Source: Austropuccinia psidii
Lineage: Eukaryota; Basidiomycota; Pucciniomycetes; Pucciniales; Sphaerophragmiaceae
Length of the DNA stretch: 64,000 bases
Direction: 5' to 3'
NCBI GenBank assembly: GCA_023105745.1
Contig: JALGQZ010000007.1
Coordinates: 51,255,569 to 51,319,568, forward strand
Below are positions 58,140 through 64,000 of the stretch, piece by piece. The position numbers and the translations under genes were made by a program. Positions within the stretch are counted from its first letter, which is position 1. Each line of letters starts with the position of its first letter. The notes beneath the pieces are model-generated. The model did no database searches. It was not told the origin of the DNA and saw only the letters and a list, made by a program, of their open reading frames with translations.

Positions 58140-60224
58140 AGTAAGCTTGGAGTTAGAGAAGTTGAAGTCAGAACAGTTTAACGAAGCTGAAATAGGGCTT
58201 CATGTTACTGATTAACAATAAAAGAATCTCTCTCCCTTTTTATATGATCACAAGGAAGCCTTTGCATCTGATAAAGAACCATTGGGTACAATTATTGTTC
58301 ATGAAGCTTAAATTATTTTGAACATTGAGAGGCCCTTTACACCAATATTGAGAAGGCCTGAATACCCAGAAAGCCCTTGAGCTTCACATCAAAAAGCTAC
58401 TGTATCTTAGTGTAATAAGAAAGGTTCGTCACAATGAGGAAGTAGAAATAACAACACCAATCATAGGGGGATGGCATAAGGGAAGTTCCAGAATGGTTGG
58501 GGACATTAGAGCTCTAAACACTTACACTGTCTCAGACAGGTATCCCATACCAAAAATCCAAATCTCCCTCACTAAAATATCTCAGAAAGTATACATAAGC
58601 ACTATGGCTGCCCTTAAGGGATCCCAGAAAAATGTAGAGACACCAAGAGAAAGAAAATATTTGAGAATTATTGTTCATTGTGGGGTGTTTGAATATTTAA
58701 GAATGCCTTTTGATATCAAAAAGGCACCTTCACACTTCCAAAGGATGATGAATGAAATATTCCCCAAAGATCTCTCAGAAGGATTGTTAATCATTTACAT
58801 TGATGAAATTATTGTCTGTTACAAGACTTGGGAGGAACATATATACAGACTATCCAGAATTTTGGGAAATGTACAATCTGTAAGCATGAAAATTGCTTTA
58901 AAGAAATGTCATTTTGGATTTCAAGAACTCAAAGCCTTCAGACATGTAGTATCTTGCCAATCCCTTGGAATTGAGAAAAACAAGATTGCAACAGTACTAC
59001 TGAAACCTATTCCTCAGAAAAAAAGGGAATCCACTCATTTTTGGAATTTGCAGGTTACTAAAGGCTTCAAATCAAATACTTTTCATCCATAGAAAGAACT
59101 CTTTATGAATTGTGTGACAAAGACACAGTATTTGACCTTTGAGGAAGTAAGGGACAGGTATAATCAAGATAAGAACTGTACCATTCTTTGCCAATTGCTT
59201 ACTAAGCACTATAAGGATAACTACTTGATACATGCCTTGGATGAAATATGGAAGAAGTAATATGATGAAGGAAGATTTCATTTAATTGATGACATAATTT
59301 ACCATAGGACTAAACACACAGGATGATCTTTGTTGAGAGATCCTTAATCTATCTTGTATTAATGGACTGCCATTAAATCCCCTTTTCAGGACCCCTATAT
59401 GAGGACAGAACAAGGGATACAGTCAAGAACTTTATATGGTGACCAATGTGGCAAAAAGATGTTTCAGAATATTGACAAACCTGTGATAGATTTCAAAAGG
59501 AAAAGAAATCCACTGGAAAAAGACTTGAAAATATGATCAAAATCCAAGAACCCAGAAGGCCTTGGGAAATTGTCCATATTGATTGGGTAACTGGCCTACC
59601 ACCAGGGGGTGATAGAAGCTATAATGCATGCCTAATGAATTTTGAAATGTTCAGTAATACTCCAATCTTTTTGCCATTTCACACAGATGATACAGCCATG
59701 GATACAGTTCTTCTGATATGGGATAGAGTATAAGCATGGACTAGCATATTCACAAAAAATTATTATTGAAACAGATGCCAAATTCACCTCAGCACTATGG
59801 GCAAACCTTCTCCAGCTATTTTGAGGAAAGTTATCCTTCTCTAAAACCTGCAGCTCACAAACTGATGGTCTAGCTGAAATAATATCTAAAACTGTGAAAG
59901 ACATGTTCAGATGATTTTTTGCATATTGCCTAGAGTTCAAATATTGCAATTGGTTCACCCATGATGGGCTTACCATTCTACTTGAACTCGAATTAGCATA
60001 TTAAAAATACATTCATGCCAGTACCAAGCAGACTCCTGCCATTCTAAAAAAAGGATGGAATCCCAGATTGACCCAATATTTCTTGAGGAAAGAGTTGGTT
60101 GAGATATATCCCACAGATTCTAGCTTCAAACCAATGCTATACAAATCTGGAAAGCATGCAGTAAGGTGCATGGAGGACTGATTTTCATATTTCAAAGACA
60201 AATGGGACAATACACATGCTACTC
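58140..60224 (+). pseudogene. Decayed Ty3/Gypsy pol, fragment F
   Basis: The start near 58140 already lies in the pre-RT region (HKEAFASDKEPLGTI with stops). The longest open part, 58493-59092, is an RT piece (MVGDIRALNTYTVSDRYPIP, YLRMPFDIKKAPSHFQRMM) whose catalytic box reads YIDE instead of YIDD. Most of RNase H is deleted after 59092. Integrase remnants follow: EIVHIDWVTGLPPGG near 59570, a degraded second Asp block near 59765 and a TDGLAE block near 59860. It stops at 60224 where element G is inserted. It resembles the pol of element B's broader family more than that of A. Confidence 0.85.
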
Positions 60225-61776
60225 TGTCACAACCATGGCAATTACCCTCCTGGACTCCATATGGCATATCAGTACCATATCAATTTTATGGAGATTTGGC
60301 CATATCCATAATACCGGCGAAAGTGGCCCCCTCATCTTTTATGAGCTTTTATGGTCATTTTCACTTCTGGGGCAACCTGGCCCCTTCACCATCATCAGGG
60401 CCTTCCTGGCCCTTCTATGCTTTTGGGCACTCTTTGGTATTTTCCAGTCCACAGGGAAAATACAGCCAAAAATCCTGTATTTGGCTTTTTAAGCTTTAAA
60501 TACAGTTTTGCGCATTTTGTGCACTTTTGTGCATTTTGTGCATTTTTGCTGTATTCAGCTGTATATGCCATTTTACCATGTATTATGGGAAATATGTCCA
60601 AAAGGACATATCAGGCCTTTTGGGGCTTAATTGCAAAGATTTGTGCATTTTGTGCACTTTTGTGAAGTTTGTGCATTTCTGTGCATTTTGCACATTTTTG
60701 GGCAAATATAGTTTTAAAGCTTTATTAGCTGTATTTGGCCAAAAAACCAAAAGTGGCCAAAAACCCCAAAAGCCACTTTGTCACCTCTGAAGCCTCAAAA
60801 ACCCAATTTTCACTCTTATCCTCCTGGCATAATTCCAAAATACCTTTGGCCACTTTCAACCTTCAATAACCAAAAATGCCATAAATGGTGTTATACAGCA
60901 TTATGCACATTTTTTCACCAGAAATTCAATGGTTCATAAATCAGATGGTTATTTCAACTTTTTATTCAGGTAATAAAGGCATCACGTCCTCCAGAGGATT
61001 CATCAAGGCTCAAGGACAAGTGTCAATCTCAAATACCAATGGCACCATCAAGCAATCATTGGTTATTCTTATTCAATGTATTCTTCCAAGGGAATACTGG
61101 CAATAAATTATCAAGGGATATTCAAGAGGAAGTTCAAAACAGTTTGTCAAGAGTCAGTGCTCCAGGCAACCACATTCATTTCAATACAGTCTGGATTCAT
61201 CAACAGCTGTATTTCAATCATACATAATGGGAAAATCATTCAACACAGTTCATTTCCCAATCTGGCAAGGTATACACTTCATCAAGCTGTCAATACAGCT
61301 TCAAGGATTCAATACAGACTAGCTTTCAGCCTGAAGGAGTAAAGCTCTCAACGTTTCACATATACCAGCCTCCTTTGACCTTGGGGGTTTCCCCCCAGTT
61401 AGTTAATCTATGTTTTTTATCTTTATTTCTTTGATCATTTTTTGTTAAGTGAATACTGATATTATCAAGTCAGTCATTTAGCACCTTTTCTTTATTCTTG
61501 CTTTTCTCGTCAATGGATACTTGGTGGTGATATCCTTACTAATTCCATTGTTCATTTTGGCATGTTGGAACAGTGATTAAGGACTTACTTGATTGACTCT
61601 TTGGCCATTTTGTGTCTCTTTCCTCTTATTGCATATCATCTTTGTACCTGCATATTTATCAGAGGAATTCAATTCTTTATTTTCTTTTCTTTATTCTTTT
61701 GGAGACTTCCAAGTGAGTTCCATGATTGCTGAGTGCCAGGCCACTCTTGCTTTTCTGTCCAAGAGCCCTTGTGACA
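60225..61776 (+). repeat. 5' LTR of element G
   Basis: It starts TGTCACAACCATGG and ends CCCTTGTGACA, the reverse-complement partner of the A LTR ends. It is diverged from A by substitutions and contains an extra block with repeated TGTGCATTTTGTGCA words near 60500-60700. Confidence 0.85.
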
Positions 61777-62583
61777 TTATATTAATTAACTCATAATTTC
61801 TTTTCATTCTGTTCATTCTTTCTTTATAATATCATTCACTCATTTCATTGAAATTATGACTCTTTAATGCTTATGAACTTTATGATTTATTGTCACCTCT
61901 CAATTTTCTCTCATTCATTCTTCATTCTGAAAATTGAAAGCTGGACCAATTTTATCTTTGTTTCTCTTTTTTTAAATCTTTTGCAAATCATCAAATCAAT
62001 TTTATTCATAATCCAGGTTTAATTTTAAAGTTTATTTTGAAATTTCTCATCAAATTCATTCAGACACATTATTCACATCAAGATTCATTTTTGATTCATT
62101 CTTCATGAATTTTGATTTTGAAGAAGAGCTCACTTTATTTGAGTTGATTGATTGATTTGGCATAAGTGAAATTGACTTCAAGAAAATTGATTAACCTGAA
62201 AATTTTATTGATTTTGCTTACTTTCACATCAAGAACTTTGACATAACTTGATTTTGCTTCAAGATTTCATTTGATTGATTGATTTTCTGCAAGATTTTGA
62301 TTTTGAATTTGATTTATTTGACATATTCATTTATTGACTTGAAGAATTCATTTTGACATTTGATTGATTGATTTACCTCAAGATTTCTTTTTACTCATTA
62401 ATTTTTCTTCAAGACATTGATTTAATTTTGACTTCAACACTTCATTTCAAATATGATTAATTAATGTACCTGAAAATTTTCATTTGATTAATTGGTTTTC
62501 CTCAATATTTGATTGTTTATTTTTTGACTGCAAGCAAATTTTGATTTTTTTATTCATTTATCTTAATTTTTATTCCCAAAATC
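61777..62583 (+). other. Leader of element G, TTGATT/TCAAGA-rich
   Basis: This is 800 bp of non-coding sequence with many TTGATTGATT and TTCAAGA repeats, like the leaders of E and A. The sequence just after the LTR, TTATATTAATTAACTC, is shared with A (reverse complement near 46300-46320). Confidence 0.65.
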
Positions 62584-64000
62584 ATGCCTGTTCAACATTC
62601 ACTCCTGAAGGAAAGACAAGATCTCAGGCCAGAGCTCAAGCTGTTCTCACTCCAACTCCAAGAGCTCCTCTTGATCCAACACCAGCAGTTTCTCAACTGA
62701 GGGCCCATTGTGGAGGGAGCAGCACCATCCAGGAAGGAAGGAAGAGTGCCAAGAAGATCAATTTCATTTTCAGGAGTAGTTGGTGGACTTCCAGGAACTT
62801 CAAGGACCATTTTCAGAGGTCCTGGGGAAGATGGTGAAGAGGAAGAGTCTGATGGTACTGAAGGTGTTACGGCTCCTGTGGGTGGATCCCAAGGTACTGG
62901 AGGGCCAACTCTAGCCCAGTCTAATCAGCCTGTCTCTCATCAGTCTGAACCATCTCTATTGGCCATTATGCATCAAATGACTCAAAATATGGCCAATCTT
63001 CAAGCAGTTTCATATTTTGAAGCACCAAGACCACCAGCATTCAAGACTCCATCTATGAAGGCACTACAATGCTTTGATGGTATTCAACCCTTCAAAGTTC
63101 AAAGCTTCATTCAGTATTGTCAATTGATTTTTCATAATGATCAGGCAGATTTCTCTCAATACAGAAAGAAAGTTCTCTATGCCACTTCATTTCTCCTTGG
63201 CAGGGCTGCAAAATGGATTGAGCCTTATATTTCCAATCTCACCAATCAAGTTTTAAATTACCTTCTCAATTCTTGGAATTTGTTTGAATCACAACTCTTT
63301 ACTATGTTTGGGGACCCAAATGAAGTCAGAAAAGCTGAAGCAGAGTTGGATTCTTTAAGAATGAAAGAAGGTGGGAATGTATCTTTATACATAGCTGATT
63401 TCAGAAGTCTGGTATCAAGAATTGGGGATTGGGGTGAAAGGGCTCTTATTCATCATTTCAGGAAGGGATTGCCATCCAGGATTTTGAATCAATTGGCCTC
63501 CCATCCTTTAAGATTTAATGGATATTACCCTGGAGCTTGAGACAAGGTACCATAAGAGGCAAAAGGAAAAGAGTAATCATCAAGAGAAGAATACAGAATC
63601 CTCGAAGTCAAGTTCTTCTCATCCTAAAAGTTCCTCAAGCTAAAGTCAAAAGAAGAAGAAGAATTTTCAAAAGAGGGACAAACCCCATTCTTCTTTCTTG
63701 AATCAAGATTTCAAGTTTATGAATTATGAAAAAGAAAGAAGAATCAAGGAGGGTTTATGTACCTATTGTGGTGGGAAGCATAGTCTTGAGTCCTGTTTCA
63801 AAAGGCCTCAAAACAAGCTTACCCAACCGTCAGGCAAATTTCCCAGCCAGGGAAAAGCCTTAGTGAGGACCATGTTGTGTTCAATGGTCCTCACTGTTTT
63901 CCATCCAGAGCACAATTGTGCCTTCTGAATACTGGTGTCAAGAATTCTCTTAAATTCTCTGTTTTTTCTTCTCTTTCTGATGTTTTTTACAGTATTCACA
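62584..64000 (+). pseudogene. gag and start of protease region of element G (broken)
   Basis: The start is the ATG at 62584, but a frameshift near 62610 moves the Arg/Gln-rich N-terminus (GKTRSQARAQAVLTPTPRAP) to another frame, and a second one near 62710 leads into the main frame 62710-63540 (Gag core: FDGIQPFKVQSFIQYCQL, KWIEPYISNLTNQ, ALIHHFRKGLPSRI). A short deletion near 63510 shifts the frame again. The zinc knuckle CTYCGGKHSLESC, near 63760, is intact here. A stop follows PEHNCAF at 63928. It is the best guide to the damaged gag of A. Confidence 0.85.

Larger units (their letters stand above)
60225..64000 (+). mobile_element. Ty3/Gypsy element G (A family), 5' part, runs off the window
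   Basis: The plus-strand order is LTR, leader, gag, matching element A in reverse complement. It is inserted in fragment F. Pol and the 3' LTR lie beyond 64000, so no target duplication can be checked. Confidence 0.85.

Overview
The window is intron-bearing, AT-rich and almost entirely made of transposable elements. Short 58-86 nt GT..AG introns, chromodomain Ty3/Gypsy retrotransposons and a Plavaka/Tnp2-type DNA transposon carrying a TET/JBP gene point to a basidiomycete rust fungus (Pucciniales). Several proteins (the Gag of elements A, E and G; the small ORFs of element B; the 389-residue Cys-cluster protein) resemble highly repeated predicted proteins I remember from the myrtle rust Austropuccinia psidii. 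That identification is from memory, not from a search. I see no convincing single-copy host gene, tRNA, rRNA or CRISPR array.

The main structure is a three-level nest. A Gypsy element A (minus strand, LTRs at 7427-8836 and 46321-47720, target duplication GTTGT) sits inside an older repeat D whose unbroken paralogue lies at 2300-3010. A second Gypsy element B (minus strand, LTRs 14735-16236 and 23344-45627, target duplication AGGAA/AGGCA) is inserted in the 5' leader of A. A 20,779-bp DNA transposon C (23663-44441) is inserted in the 5' LTR of B, at the edge of its TATA box. C has 46-bp CACC...GGTG inverted repeats (40/46 matching) and a 3-bp TAT duplication. Insertion order is therefore D, then A, then B, then C.

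Element C is the most interesting part. It encodes a 677-residue protein of unknown function (24994-27235), a TET/JBP-like 2-oxoglutarate/Fe(II) dioxygenase (27812-29089), a protein with a Zn2Cys6-like cysteine cluster (31702-30322), a Rad5/Rad16-like SNF2 ATPase (34717-37149), a 646-codon protein of unknown function (39518-37457) and a Plavaka/Tnp2-like transposase (40479-43639). It also carries three tandem arrays with shared core words and six dispersed copies of a 24-26 bp palindrome between the genes. Three cargo genes are each broken by one in-frame TGA that a CpG C-to-T change of CGA would explain. This is a mobile package of DNA-modification and chromatin functions that itself shows possible marks of cytosine methylation.

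Outside the nest: two diverged copies of an AT-rich repeat about 3.2 kb long (1-5030 with an insertion, and 52174-55325), a truncated Gypsy fragment E (5031-7156), a 1.2-kb minisatellite of 23-bp hairpin units (56880-58105), a decayed Gypsy pol F (58140-60224) and, inserted in F, a plus-strand relative of A (element G, 60225 to the window end). The remaining AT-rich stretches (48148-52173 and 55326-56879) show nothing I can name.
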